From NCBI RefSeq assembly GCF_014197615.1, contig NZ_JACIFY010000005.1:1-64000 (forward strand): a stretch of DNA of 64,000 bases, read 5' to 3'. The translations under genes and the position numbers were made by a program. Position 1 is the stretch's first letter; each line of letters begins with the position of its first letter. This DNA comes from Rhizobium esperanzae (GTDB taxonomy: Bacteria > Pseudomonadota > Alphaproteobacteria > Rhizobiales > Rhizobiaceae). Under the pieces are notes generated by a model. The model was not told the origin of the DNA. It searched no databases and saw nothing but the letters and a program-made list of their open reading frames with translations. Below are positions 54,769 to 64,000 of this stretch, piece by piece.

Positions 54769-55803
54769 TCACCGGGTTTCGAGGATCCGCATCAGCCGGC
54801 CGCGATAGCTGTCGAGAATGACGGCGAGCACGATGACGGCGCCAATGACGATCGGCTTGATATTGTCGTCGGCGCCTAAGAGCTGCAATCCGGTCGACAG
54901 GACCTGCAGAATGCAGGCACCAACCAGCGTGCCGATGATCGAGCCCTTGCCGCCCGAAAGGCTGGTGCCGCCGATGATGACCGCGGCGATGGCATTCAGC
55001 TCGTAGCCAATGCCGGCAACCGGGCTGCCGACATTGAGACGGAGCAGATAGACCATGGCGGCGATGCCGGCAGTCAGCCCGGAGATGGTGAAGACCGCGA
55101 TCTTGTATCGTTTCGGCTGATGCCCGGACAGGCGCACCGCCTCTTCATTGGTGCCGATCGCGAAGACGAAGCGGCCGAAGACGGTGTAGCGCAGCACGAA
55201 CCAGCCGATCAGCACGACGACGATCGCAATCAGGAAGATCGACGGAAAGATGCCCCAGAAGATCAGGTTGCCGAAATCGACGAAAGGCTGAGGCAGGCCT
55301 GTAATCGTCGAATTGTCGCTGACGACGCGGGCGAGGCCGCTCGCGACATTCAGCATGCCGAGGGTGACGATGAAGGACGGCAGCTTCCACTTCTCGCAGA
55401 TCCAGCCGTTGACGGCGCCGAGCACGGCACCGGTGCCCATCGAGGCCAGGCAGGCAAGAATGATCGCCTGCCATGGCGAAAACGCCGGATTGATCATGAT
55501 CGTCGCACCGATCACCGTGCAAAGGGCCAGCAGCGAGCCGACGGAAAGGTCGATGCCGCCGATGAGGATGACGAAGGTCATACCAGCGGCCAGCACGGTG
55601 TTGATGGCGATCTGCACGAAGATCTTCAGGAAGTTCTCCGGCGTGGCGAAATAGGGCGCCGTCGCCGAGAAAAATGCCAGGATCAGGACGAGGGCGATGG
55701 CAACGCCGGCCTCCTTCATCGAGATCCGGAGAAGCTTGTCCCAGACGCTTACCTCTTTCGCCCCAGTTTGCGCCTCAGTCTGTTTTTCAATGTTGGCGGA
55801 CAC
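54769..55803 (-). CDS. Sugar ABC transporter permease, RbsC-like
   Basis: 344 aa with ~8-10 membrane helices and the RbsC/XylH pattern VILIGGIDLSVGSLLAL and IIGGTSLSGGKGSIIGTLVGA. The start is GTG at 55803: AAGGAG sits 7 nt upstream inside the end of the ATPase gene, giving a 17-nt overlap. It forms a homodimeric channel for the importer. Confidence 0.9.
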   Translation of the reverse strand: MSANIEKQTEAQTGAKEVSVWDKLLRISMKEAGVAIALVLILAFFSATAPYFATPENFLKIFVQIAINTVLAAGMTFVILIGGIDLSVGSLLALCTVIGATIMINPAFSPWQAIILACLASMGTGAVLGAVNGWICEKWKLPSFIVTLGMLNVASGLARVVSDNSTITGLPQPFVDFGNLIFWGIFPSIFLIAIVVVLIGWFVLRYTVFGRFVFAIGTNEEAVRLSGHQPKRYKIAVFTISGLTAGIAAMVYLLRLNVGSPVAGIGYELNAIAAVIIGGTSLSGGKGSIIGTLVGACILQVLSTGLQLLGADDNIKPIVIGAVIVLAVILDSYRGRLMRILETR

Positions 55804-57322
55804 GGCTGTACTCCTTGTAGGCGAGCGAAAGGATCCTGCTTTCGTCAAATTGTTCCCGGGCGATTTCACCTGATATCTTGCCGTCGGAGAAGACGATGAT
55901 GCGATGGCAGATGCCCATCAGCTCCGGCAGATCCGAAGAGACGACGAGAACACCTTTGCCTTCGGCGGCGAACTTCCACAGAAGCTCATAGATCTCGGCC
56001 TTGGCGCCGACATCGATCCCGCGGGTCGGCTCGTCGAAAATCAGCACTTTGGGGCCGCGGAACAGCCATTTGGCGATGACGACCTTCTGCTGGTTACCGC
56101 CGGAAAAAGTACGGACGGCCTGATGGATGGACGGGGTCTTGATCCGGAGTTCGCGCACCAGGCGCTGCGCGTGCTCATCCTCGGCCTTGCCGAGGATCAA
56201 GCCGTTGCGGGAGATCTTGTCGAGAGCGGTGATGGTGGCGTTTTCGGCGCAGCTCATATCGAGCATCAGGCCCTGCATCTTGCGGTCTTCGGTCGCCAGG
56301 CACAGCCCGGCCGCAACGGCATCCTTGGGCGCATTGATCTCGACCGGCTCGCCGTTCAGGCGGATCTCGCCAGCCGCCTTGACGTCGGCGCCGAACAGGG
56401 CGCGAACCGCCTCGGTACGGCCGCTGCCGACCAGGCCGGCAATGCCGACGATCTCGCCCTTTGCCACGGAGAACGACAGTTCCGGGCTATGCCGCGTCAC
56501 CTTGAGGCCGGAAACGCCGAGCGCCTCGCCGGATACGGTGCTGTCGCCTTTGAAAATGCCGTGATCGGAAAGCTTGCGCCCGACCATCAGCTCGACGATT
56601 TCGGGGATGCCAAGTCCGGCCAGCGGCCGGGTGATCACATGCTGGCCGTCGCGCAGCACCGTCACATCGTCGCCGACTTCGAAGATCTCCTCCAGCCGGT
56701 GCGAGATGTAGAGCGTGGTGACGCCGCGGCTCTTCAGGCGCTTCAGAATTTCGAAGAGGCGATCGACCTCCTTGGAGGTCAGGGTCGCCGTCGGTTCGTC
56801 GAGAACGAGAAGCTTGCTTTCGTAGCAAAGCGCCTTGGCGATCTCGACCAGTTGCAGCTGCGCGACGCTGAGGCGGCTTGCCAGTGTCGTCGGCGCCACG
56901 TCGAGGCCGACCTCTTCCAGCAGCTCCGCGGCTCTGGCGTTCATCGCCTTGTAGTTCACCAGGCCGTATCGGCGGGGCAGGTGCTCAAACAACAGGTTTT
57001 CGGCAACCGTCAGGTTGGAAAGCGGGTGCAGCTCCTGGTGAATGACCCGGATGCCCGCCCTGAACGCCTCGAGCGGCGAAGACGGATGATAAGGCTTGCC
57101 GTCAAACAGGATATGGCCATCATCCGGCCGGAAGACGCCGCCGAGCAGATTGATCAGGGTCGACTTTCCGGCGCCGTTCTCGCCGAGGAGAACGTGCCCC
57201 TTGCCGCGACCGATCCGAATGGACACATCCCTGAGCGCCACGACGCCGGGGAAGCGTTTGCCGATCCCCTCAAGGCTCAGGATGTCGTCATCTGCTCTGT
57301 CTGACACGGCGACCTCATGCAT
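55787..57322 (-). CDS. Sugar ABC transporter ATP-binding protein, RbsA-like
   Basis: 511 aa with two fused nucleotide-binding domains. First: Walker A LGENGAGKSTLINLL, signature LSVAQLQLVEIAKAL, Walker B LLVLDEPTATL. Second: degenerate Walker A GLVGSGRTEAVRALFG, signature FSGGNQQKVVIAKWL, Walker B VLIFDEPTRGIDVG. This asymmetry is normal for the carbohydrate CUT2 class. ATG 57322 is preferred; an upstream in-frame ATG at 57352 has no ribosome site. Confidence 0.92.
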   Translation of the reverse strand: MHEVAVSDRADDDILSLEGIGKRFPGVVALRDVSIRIGRGKGHVLLGENGAGKSTLINLLGGVFRPDDGHILFDGKPYHPSSPLEAFRAGIRVIHQELHPLSNLTVAENLLFEHLPRRYGLVNYKAMNARAAELLEEVGLDVAPTTLASRLSVAQLQLVEIAKALCYESKLLVLDEPTATLTSKEVDRLFEILKRLKSRGVTTLYISHRLEEIFEVGDDVTVLRDGQHVITRPLAGLGIPEIVELMVGRKLSDHGIFKGDSTVSGEALGVSGLKVTRHSPELSFSVAKGEIVGIAGLVGSGRTEAVRALFGADVKAAGEIRLNGEPVEINAPKDAVAAGLCLATEDRKMQGLMLDMSCAENATITALDKISRNGLILGKAEDEHAQRLVRELRIKTPSIHQAVRTFSGGNQQKVVIAKWLFRGPKVLIFDEPTRGIDVGAKAEIYELLWKFAAEGKGVLVVSSDLPELMGICHRIIVFSDGKISGEIAREQFDESRILSLAYKEYSRVRQH

Positions 57323-57466
57323 GGTCTCTTCAAACCTCCACGCAATGCGCATCAGGGAGGCCCGAAACGAGCCTCAACCGAAGCGATCAACGCGTCAATC
57401 GGTTGGTGGCGATGGCGTCGGCCGGCAGCCGACGCCACGTTTGCTTTTTGGGGCTTGATATCCCGA

Positions 57467-58450
57467 CTATTTCAGATCGGCAGCGGTGACCAGCTTGACG
57501 TCGGTCTTGACCCAGCCGGTGAATTTCTCGCCGGCCAGTTCGCGCATGCCATAGTCGATGCCCATGACCGCCATCTGCGCGCCATACTGCTCGACGGTGG
57601 CAAGCATCTTGCCGTCCTTGATCAGCGGCTGAACGGGCGGGATGTTGTCAAAGCCGACGACCTTGATCTTGCCAGCCTGGCCGGCAGCATCGAGAGCCTT
57701 GACGACGCCGAGGGCCATGGAGTCGTTGGCGGCCATGACACCTTGAATATCCTTATACTTCGTCAGGAAATTCGTCATGACGGTATTGGCTTCTTCGGTC
57801 TCCCAATGGGCGGTCTTGCTGTCGAGAAGCTCGAGCTTGCCCGTCTTGACGGAATCCATGAAGCCTTCCTTGCGCTCCTTGGCATTGTCGGCCTCGGGGT
57901 TGCCCTCGAGGATGACGACCTTGGCGCCGGCGCCGAGATCCTTGGCAAGCGCATCGCCCGCGAGCTTTGCGCCTTCCTTGTTGTCAGGCCCGAAGAAGGC
58001 GAGATCGATCCCGGCCTTCTTCTTGGCGTCGGCATCGAGCGGCACGTCGATGTTGATCACCTTGACGCCGGCCTTCACAGCCTTTGCCAGCGGGGTCGCC
58101 ATCGCCTTGGAATCGGCGGGCGCCACGACGATGATGTCGTATTTCTGGGTGACGAAGTTTTCGACGGCGTCGACCTGCGCGGCGAAATCACGCTCGTCCT
58201 TCATGCCGACGGCCTTGAAGTCGAACTTGTCCTTGTTCTCGGCCGCATATTTGTCGGCGCCGGCCTTCATCTGCTTGAAGAACTCATTGGACAGAGACTT
58301 CATGATCAGGCCGACCTTCGGCTTTTCGGCCGCAAAGGCGGGCGAGACGCTGCTCGCCAGCGCCAGCACCAGGGTGCCGGCAAGGCCGAGCTTCAAGGCC
58401 GCACGGCGCGGTGCACTGATCATGACGGATTCACGCTTAGAATTGGACAT
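57467..58450 (-). CDS. Sugar ABC transporter periplasmic binding protein, RbsB-like
   Basis: 327 aa. Signal peptide to about AFA|AEK (residue ~37) with an Arg-rich n-region. Peripla_BP_4 fold: VGLIMKSLSNEFFKQMKAGA, IIVVAPADSKAMATPLAKA, GVMAANDSMALGVVKAL. CUT2 class, substrates being pentoses, hexoses or polyols. GGGAGG precedes the ATG. First gene of the binding protein-ATPase-permease unit and presumably the most expressed. Confidence 0.9.
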   Translation of the reverse strand: MSNSKRESVMISAPRRAALKLGLAGTLVLALASSVSPAFAAEKPKVGLIMKSLSNEFFKQMKAGADKYAAENKDKFDFKAVGMKDERDFAAQVDAVENFVTQKYDIIVVAPADSKAMATPLAKAVKAGVKVINIDVPLDADAKKKAGIDLAFFGPDNKEGAKLAGDALAKDLGAGAKVVILEGNPEADNAKERKEGFMDSVKTGKLELLDSKTAHWETEEANTVMTNFLTKYKDIQGVMAANDSMALGVVKALDAAGQAGKIKVVGFDNIPPVQPLIKDGKMLATVEQYGAQMAVMGIDYGMRELAGEKFTGWVKTDVKLVTAADLK

Positions 58451-58502
58451 TTTTTCCTCCCTAACGGCTCTGGGCTCAGCTCCATCTGAGTTGCCCGCGG
58501 CA

Positions 58503-58516
58503 ATGAACCGTTTCCA
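58503..58516. promoter_or_regulatory. LacI-type operator, site 1
   Basis: ATGAACCGTTTCCA, near-symmetric around a central CG (GAACCGTTTC), as expected for LacI-family operators. It lies in the binding-protein leader. Confidence 0.6.
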
Positions 58517-58618
58517 ACACCATCTGGGTAGCACGCCCCTGAAAATTGTCAAGCGGCCGAAAAGACGGGCGGACAATATGTTGGATCGCCCTGTCTGGCA
58601 GATATTGACATATGCACG

Positions 58619-58632
58619 ATGAACCGTTTCCA
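58619..58632. promoter_or_regulatory. LacI-type operator, site 2
   Basis: An identical 14-mer 116 bp from site 1, about eleven helical turns, in the same orientation. The 336-bp spacer 58451-58786 also has TTGACA at 58605-58610 on the plus strand. Confidence 0.6.
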
Positions 58633-58786
58633 TGCAGTGCCTTATCGAATGTTGCATGCAGGTTCAGCCGTCGAAATCGCCACACAGCCCTTTGACTAGG
58701 AACCTGAAGACCATTAGCTGGAAGCCTCGATCAGGCGCTCTCGGGCGTTTTTCGAAAGGCGAAGAAGAAGGGCCACTGTTTCTGTC

Positions 58787-59797
58787 ATGTCAAAGGTCGG
58801 GATTAGGGACGTTGCCAAGCTTGCGGGAGTTTCCACCGGCACCGTTTCGCGGGTTTTGAACGACCATCCCTCGGTGACCAGGGAATTGCGGGCGCGCGTC
58901 ACCGGGATCATCAACGACCTCGGCTACCTGCCCGACCCGTCGGCGCGGAGCATGCGCAGCAAGGTCAGCCGGCTGATCGGCATCGTCATTCCGGATCTGA
59001 CCAATCCGTTCTTCGCCGAACTCGTCCAATCGGCGGAACAAGCAGCAGCCAGTCACGGCTACAACATCATCGTCATGACATCCTTCGATCATGCGGCCAA
59101 GGAGGCTGACCGCATCAGCCAGCTGACGAGCCGGAAGGTCGACGGCATCATGCTCGTTCCCAGCAATGATTTCCACAAGATCAAACTGCCGAAGGGCGTG
59201 CCGATCGTCGTCGTCGACCGGCTGATGCCGGGATATTCCGGCATTGCCGCCGATCACCGCAACGGCGTTCGTCTTGGCGTCGAACATCTTCTGAAGCTCG
59301 GCCATCGCCGCATCGGCTTCATCTCGGGGCCTGGGCACTCCGTGCCCGCCAATGACCGCCTCAGAGGTTATCTCGACGCGATGGAACAGGCCGACGGCGG
59401 CACGAAAATCGCAGGGCCGCCGCTGATTGCCGAGGCGGCCTTCGACTATGAGAGCGGCCGTTCGGCGGGAAATTATCTTCTGGCCCGCGCCCGCAACGAG
59501 CGGCCGACGGCGATCTTTGCCAGCTCGGACCAGCAGGCGATCGGCTGCATGCGGGCAGCCCATGATCTCGGCATTCCGGTCCCCGCCGCCCTTTCCATCG
59601 TCGGCTTCGACGGTATCCCGCTCGCCAGCATGACGACGCCGCGCCTGACGACGGTGAAGCAGCCGATTCAAGACATGGCCGCAGCGGCGGTCGCCGTTCT
59701 CCTGAACAAGCAAACCGCGCCCGAGCTCGACAATCCGATCCTGTTTGCCTGCGAGGTTTTAGCAGGCGAAACGACCGCCCCGCCCCAGCCCGATTAA
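58787..59797 (+). CDS. LacI-family transcriptional regulator
   Basis: 336 aa. N-terminal HTH and hinge (IRDVAKLAGVSTGTVSRVLN, RSMRSKVSRLIGIVIPDLTNPFF) and a periplasmic-binding-like sugar domain. Divergent from the ABC operon, with two identical operator-like sites between them, so it is the likely repressor. Its TAA abuts the RIME element. Confidence 0.93.
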   Translation: MSKVGIRDVAKLAGVSTGTVSRVLNDHPSVTRELRARVTGIINDLGYLPDPSARSMRSKVSRLIGIVIPDLTNPFFAELVQSAEQAAASHGYNIIVMTSFDHAAKEADRISQLTSRKVDGIMLVPSNDFHKIKLPKGVPIVVVDRLMPGYSGIAADHRNGVRLGVEHLLKLGHRRIGFISGPGHSVPANDRLRGYLDAMEQADGGTKIAGPPLIAEAAFDYESGRSAGNYLLARARNERPTAIFASSDQQAIGCMRAAHDLGIPVPAALSIVGFDGIPLASMTTPRLTTVKQPIQDMAAAAVAVLLNKQTAPELDNPILFACEVLAGETTAPPQPD

Positions 59798-59899
59798 AGC
59801 ATGTCGCGCAAAAGTGTGCAGAGGTTTTGCGGCAACGACATGCGCAAAACAAGAGCTAAAGCGCAAAGAGCGAATCTGAAAGATCGCGACGCGCTTTAG
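59798..59899. repeat. RIME1-type element, copy 2
   Basis: About 102 bp with both palindromes (GCATGTCG...CGACATGC; CTAAAGCGC...GCGCTTTAG). It fills the entire gap between two convergent genes: its left end touches the lacI-type TAA, and its right end contains the stop codon of the cupin gene. Confidence 0.78.
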
Positions 59900-60402
59900 G
59901 CAGCGATGCCCTGGTTGCCGCCGCTGTTGCGCAGCATGTTGCGGAGGCGATAGGCGATCGCCAGCGGCTTCGGGAAGGGCTTGCGCAGGAAGGCGACCTT
60001 GCGGACGTAATTGTCGACCCGCCAGCTCGCCCAGGTTCCGCCGGCGAAAAAGGCGACGTCGCCGACGCTGAGCGTTCGTTCGGTGCCATCCTCGGCGGTG
60101 ATATGGACCTCGCCTTCGAGGATCATCACGGTCTCGTCCCAGCCGAAACGCCAGCGGAATTCGCCCGCCGTGCAGTCCCAGATCGCCGTCAGCGAGGCCT
60201 CGTCATGACCGCGCGAATGTTCGCCGGTGCGAGCCTGCGGGTTGCCGCTGACGATCCAGTCCGGATTGATCGGCGACGGCTTCATCGGCAACAGGTCGCT
60301 CGCATGGGCGACGAAGGATTTCCCGGCCGGCTTCGCCACGGCATAAGGCACCGTGCGCGCGGCCATGGCGACCGCACTTGCAAGCATCATTTTCCAGGCC
60401 AT
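59896..60402 (-). CDS. Cupin-domain protein (DUF861 type)
   Basis: 168 aa. A cupin_3 barrel covers ~80-150 (EFRWRFGWDETVMILEGEVHIT, LSVGDVAFFAGGTWASWRV). The N-terminal ~25 residues are hydrophobic-leaning. Ligand and activity unknown. The start ATG 60402 is chosen over 60429 by the family start; its stop codon is provided by the RIME element, so the last residues may differ from relatives without the insertion. Confidence 0.8.
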   Translation of the reverse strand: MAWKMMLASAVAMAARTVPYAVAKPAGKSFVAHASDLLPMKPSPINPDWIVSGNPQARTGEHSRGHDEASLTAIWDCTAGEFRWRFGWDETVMILEGEVHITAEDGTERTLSVGDVAFFAGGTWASWRVDNYVRKVAFLRKPFPKPLAIAYRLRNMLRNSGGNQGIAA

Positions 60403-60515
60403 GAAACAATCCCCAATTGTTATCCCCATCGAGGGGGTAGCAGAGAGGCGTAAGGAGCTGGTTCACGCGGGAACTAAAAGTTTAACGATCCGGAAAGCGA
60501 TCGGTCAAAAGAGGG

Positions 60516-60873
60516 TCAGAACGCATCCGGAAAATGCCGCGGCAGCCGGCCGGGCGTAACCGCGACGATATCGTAGCGCTGGGAAAGACGGACCTGATCC
60601 ACTTGCCGGGCAAGCCAGAGATCGCTTGCCGCCCTTATCCGTTTCTGCGAGGCGGCAGAGACGGCGTCGACAGCCGCGGCCTCGCCATGGCGTGCCTTGA
60701 CCTCGACGAAGACGGCGAGATCGCCCTTGCGGGCAATAATGTCGATCTCGCCGAGCCGGGTGCGGTGGCGCAGCGCCAGGATGCGGTACCCTTTCAGCAT
60801 CAGGAAGACCGCCGCGATATATTCCGACATCAGGCCCCGGCGCAGCGCCCTCCGCCGGATAGCGGTCAGACCC

Positions 60874-60884
<11 letters not shown>
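60516..60884 (-). CDS. yraN: YraN/UPF0102 family endonuclease-like protein
   Basis: 122 aa restriction-endonuclease-like fold (GEIDIIARKGDLAVFVEVKAR, the D-(E/Q)xK core). Function unsettled, possibly Holliday-junction or RNA-related. It overlaps the 3' end of rsmI by 11 bp, the usual rsmI-yraN pair. Confidence 0.9.
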
Positions 60885-61791
<907 letters not shown>

Positions 61792-62039
61792 GCCATTTGC
61801 TTTCGTCGCGGCGTCATCGCGCCTTTATGGGCGAGCGGCATCGCTTCGGCAAGGGTTCGGATTTCTGTGAGCATCGCTCGGGAAAACCTGAAATGCAGGC
61901 GCTTGACCCTGCATGCCTCTTGCAAACCGGTGCTGAAGTCTGCCATTTTGCCCGTCCACTCCCCCGGCCTCAAAGTCGGGAAAGCATTCTCGGGTGCTCG
62001 ACGCGCCCGGACAGTCACGGTCGAAAGCGGTAGCATCCC

Positions 62040-63158
62040 ATGCGTATTACTATTGAGCGGTCAAACCTGTTGAAATCGCTGAACCACGTCCACCGCGTGG
62101 TCGAACGTCGCAACACGATCCCGATCCTGTCCAACGTATTGCTGAAGGCCGACGGCCAGAACCTCGACATGAAGGCGACCGACCTCGACCTCGAAATCAC
62201 CGAGGCGACGCCGGCAAGCGTCGAACAAGCAGGCGCCACGACCGTTCCCGCCCATCTTCTCTACGACATCGTGCGCAAACTTTCCGACGGCTCGGAAGTG
62301 CTGCTCGCCACCAGCACCGACGGCAGCTCGATGACCGTGCAGTCCGGCCGCTCGAAATTCTCGCTGCAGTGCCTGCCGGAATCCGATTTCCCGGATCTGA
62401 CCGCCGGCACCTTCACGCATTCGTTCAAGCTGAAGGCGACCGATCTGAAGATGCTGATCGACCGCACGCAGTTTGCGATCTCGACGGAAGAGACACGTTA
62501 TTATCTCAACGGCATCTTCTTCCACACGATCGAGAGCAAGGGCGACCTGAAGCTCAGGGCCGTCGCCACCGACGGCCACCGGCTGGCGCGCGCCGATGTC
62601 GATGCGCCCTCGGGCTCCGAAGGCATGCCCGGCATCATCATTCCGCGCAAGACGGTGGGCGAACTGCAGAAGCTGGTCGACAATCCGGAAGCGATTGTGA
62701 CGGTCGAGGTCTCCGACGCCAAGATCCGCATGACGATCGGCTCGATCGTCATGACCTCGAAACTGATCGACGGCACCTTCCCGGATTACCAGCGCGTCAT
62801 CCCGACCGGCAACGACAAGGAAATGCGCGTCGACTGCACGAGCTTCGCCCAGGCCGTCGACCGTGTCTCCACCATTTCCTCCGAGCGCGGCCGCGCCGTG
62901 AAGCTGGCCCTGTCCGAGGGGCAGCTGATGCTGACCGTCAACAATCCCGATTCCGGCAGCGCCACGGAAGAAGTCGCCGTCGGCTACGATACGGATGCGA
63001 TGGAAATCGGCTTCAATGCCAAATACCTGCTCGACATCACCGCGCAGCTTTCCGGCGAGGAAGCGATCTTCCTGTTGGCCGATGCCGGCTCGCCGACGCT
63101 GATCCGCGACACGGCGGGCGACGACGCGCTCTACGTGCTGATGCCGATGCGCGTCTGA
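62040..63158 (+). CDS. dnaN: DNA polymerase III sliding clamp (beta subunit)
   Basis: 372 aa, three-domain clamp. MRITIERSNLLKSLNHVHRVVERRNTIPILSN, QLVDNPEAIVTVEV-like domain 2 and the C-terminal YVLMPMRV are characteristic. It is not next to dnaA, as in other Rhizobiales. Followed after 56 bp by the remains of yecE. Confidence 0.96.
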   Translation: MRITIERSNLLKSLNHVHRVVERRNTIPILSNVLLKADGQNLDMKATDLDLEITEATPASVEQAGATTVPAHLLYDIVRKLSDGSEVLLATSTDGSSMTVQSGRSKFSLQCLPESDFPDLTAGTFTHSFKLKATDLKMLIDRTQFAISTEETRYYLNGIFFHTIESKGDLKLRAVATDGHRLARADVDAPSGSEGMPGIIIPRKTVGELQKLVDNPEAIVTVEVSDAKIRMTIGSIVMTSKLIDGTFPDYQRVIPTGNDKEMRVDCTSFAQAVDRVSTISSERGRAVKLALSEGQLMLTVNNPDSGSATEEVAVGYDTDAMEIGFNAKYLLDITAQLSGEEAIFLLADAGSPTLIRDTAGDDALYVLMPMRV

Positions 63159-63214
63159 CGGGAACGAAGCCTGCCTGCCTCCGTTTTCATCCTGTGAAAG
63201 CGGAGGATCCCCGG

Positions 63215-63766
63215 ATGAAGACGGCTGGAACGGTGCGCATCGGCATATCCGGCTGGACCTAGAGCATGTCGCGCAAAAGTGTGCAGCGGTTTTGCGATAA
63301 CGACATGCGTAAAAACAAAGACCTAAAGCACGAGAAGCGAATCTGAAAGATCGCGACGCGCTTTAGGCCCCCTGGCGCGGCCAATTCTATCCGGAGGACC
63401 TGCCGCAGAAGCAGGAGCTTTCCTACGCCGCCCGGCACTTCCCGTCGATCGAGATCAACGGCACCTTCTATAGCCTGCAGCGGCCCGAAAGCTTCGGCCG
63501 CTGGCGCGACGAGACGCCCGACGATTTCGTCTTTGCGGTCAAGGGGCCGCGCTTCATCACCCATATGCTGCGGCTGCGCGATATCGAGACGGCGCTTGCC
63601 AATTTCCTCGCCTCCGGCCTGTTCCGGCTCGGCCCCAAGCTCGGGCCATGACGTCTAACTCTATTTCGACAATACCGACAAGAAGCTGCGCGCCCCTGTC
63701 GATGCCGATCACTTGAGCGCAAGGCTTGCCGATCTCATGCCTCGGCGCCACGGACAAGCCGCATGA
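63215..63766 (+). pseudogene. Broken yecE (DUF72) gene
   Basis: The intact start MKTAGTVRIGISGWT ends at a TAG created by a RIME element (63261-63366). DUF72 sequence resumes at 63370 with PWRGQFYPEDLPQ and runs to LGPKLGP, then a stop (63649-63651). The next family segment, in another frame, is DV-stop-LYFDNTDKKLRAPVDA (63650-63705), normally near the C-terminus, so the central ~half of the gene is missing. Insertion, deletion and a Tyr-to-stop change leave no product. Confidence 0.88.
63261..63366. repeat. RIME1-type element, copy 3, inside yecE
   Basis: About 106 bp matching copies 1 and 2, with both palindromes. It sits after codon 15 of yecE, replacing or splitting the T-(Y/G)-x-PW stretch of the DUF72 N-terminus, and creates the premature TAG. 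Confidence 0.85.
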
Positions 63767-63862
63767 ATTGTTGATGTCGATGTCCTTGTTGCGAAAATCC
63801 TTGTCCCCAGAGCGACAAGCAGCATATTAAGACAGTCGATCAACATGCGGAATGGGTGGAGA

Positions 63863-64000
63863 ATGCGCTTAAGGGTCAAGGTGAAGGAACACCTCGGGAA
63901 AAAATTCGATGAGGAAATCCGTTTCTTCCGAGGCATGATGCAGGGACCGAAGACGGTGGGCTCGATCGTGCCGACCTCCTCGATCACCGCCAAGCGCATG
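63863..64000 (+). CDS. Probable phospholipid N-methyltransferase (PmtA-like), 5' end
   Basis: 46 codons to the window edge: KEHLGKKFDEEIRFFRGMMQ then GPKTVGSIVPTSSITAKRM. The pattern basic helix, FF, GPKxVGSIxPTSxxxAxRM is that of rhizobial PmtA enzymes, which methylate phosphatidylethanolamine towards phosphatidylcholine; the SAM site would lie beyond the edge. An alternative in-frame ATG is at 63845. rRNA adenine dimethylase-like proteins are the closest alternative. Confidence 0.6.
   Translation, partial: MRLRVKVKEHLGKKFDEEIRFFRGMMQGPKTVGSIVPTSSITAKRM

Overview
The window is a high-GC alphaproteobacterial chromosome segment that reads as Rhizobium (R. etli / R. leguminosarum type). The grounds are the order miaB-phoH-ybeY-corC-lnt-praR-metK, the neighbourhood dnaA-rpsT-echA-mutM-ubiE-ubiB, the Rhizobiales-type DnaA Walker A, and three copies of a ~105 bp mosaic repeat that matches the RIME1 class of rhizobial intergenic elements. 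No rRNA or tRNA genes, CRISPR arrays, transposase genes or prophage genes were seen.

Layout. 1-8.8 kb: translation and RNA-modification housekeeping (miaB, phoH, ybeY, corC, lnt, praR, metK, trmB). 8.8-12 kb: a DUF2254 membrane protein, a small exported protein, a decayed stretch, and a DUF1150/Hsp20 pair. 12-19.2 kb: nucleoside hydrolase, grpE-hrcA, rph, a VOC protein, rdgB, hemW and a saccharopine dehydrogenase-like gene. 19.4-26.5 kb: dnaA, a structured spacer with a probable small RNA, rpsT, echA, mutM, ubiE, ubiB. 26.6-34.1 kb: a six-gene catabolic operon. 34.1-38 kb: vapBC, a LysR-MFS pair and an SDR. 38-46.9 kb: coaBC, accessory genes (class II amidotransferase, GntR-MFS, S10 peptidase, Gfa-like), prfC and dut. 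47-54.7 kb: an AT-richer exported protein, Lrp and EamA genes, dps, lysE-type exporter, cysK, a 7-bp tandem repeat, comM, gshB. 54.7-60.4 kb: a ribose-type sugar ABC importer with a LacI regulator and a cupin. 60.5-64 kb: yraN-rsmI, dnaN, a wrecked yecE gene, and the start of a probable phospholipid N-methyltransferase.

The most notable system is the operon at 26.66-34.06 kb. It encodes a HutH-like lyase whose MIO-forming Ala-Ser-Gly triad is replaced by Cys-Ala-Asp, a hydantoinase-like amidohydrolase, an M20 carbamoylase, a DUF917 (S-methyl-thiohydantoin desulfurase family) protein, a small TfoX-N protein, and a HutU-like hydratase that lacks the urocanase active-site Cys. This set matches, step for step, the five reactions reported for ergothioneine catabolism: ergothionase, thiourocanate hydratase, thiohydantoin desulfhydrase, hydantoinase and N-carbamoylglutamate hydrolase. 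The end product would be glutamate. The assignment is an inference from family membership and active-site residues.

Other points of interest are a yecE gene broken by a RIME element plus an internal deletion, a perfect 47-bp palindrome over the start of a gntR gene, a 13-unit heptanucleotide array starting in the cysK stop codon, and twin LacI operators 116 bp apart. Housekeeping clusters that are usually compact in rhizobia (ubiB-coaBC-dut; gshB-yraN-rsmI) appear to be interrupted here by accessory blocks.
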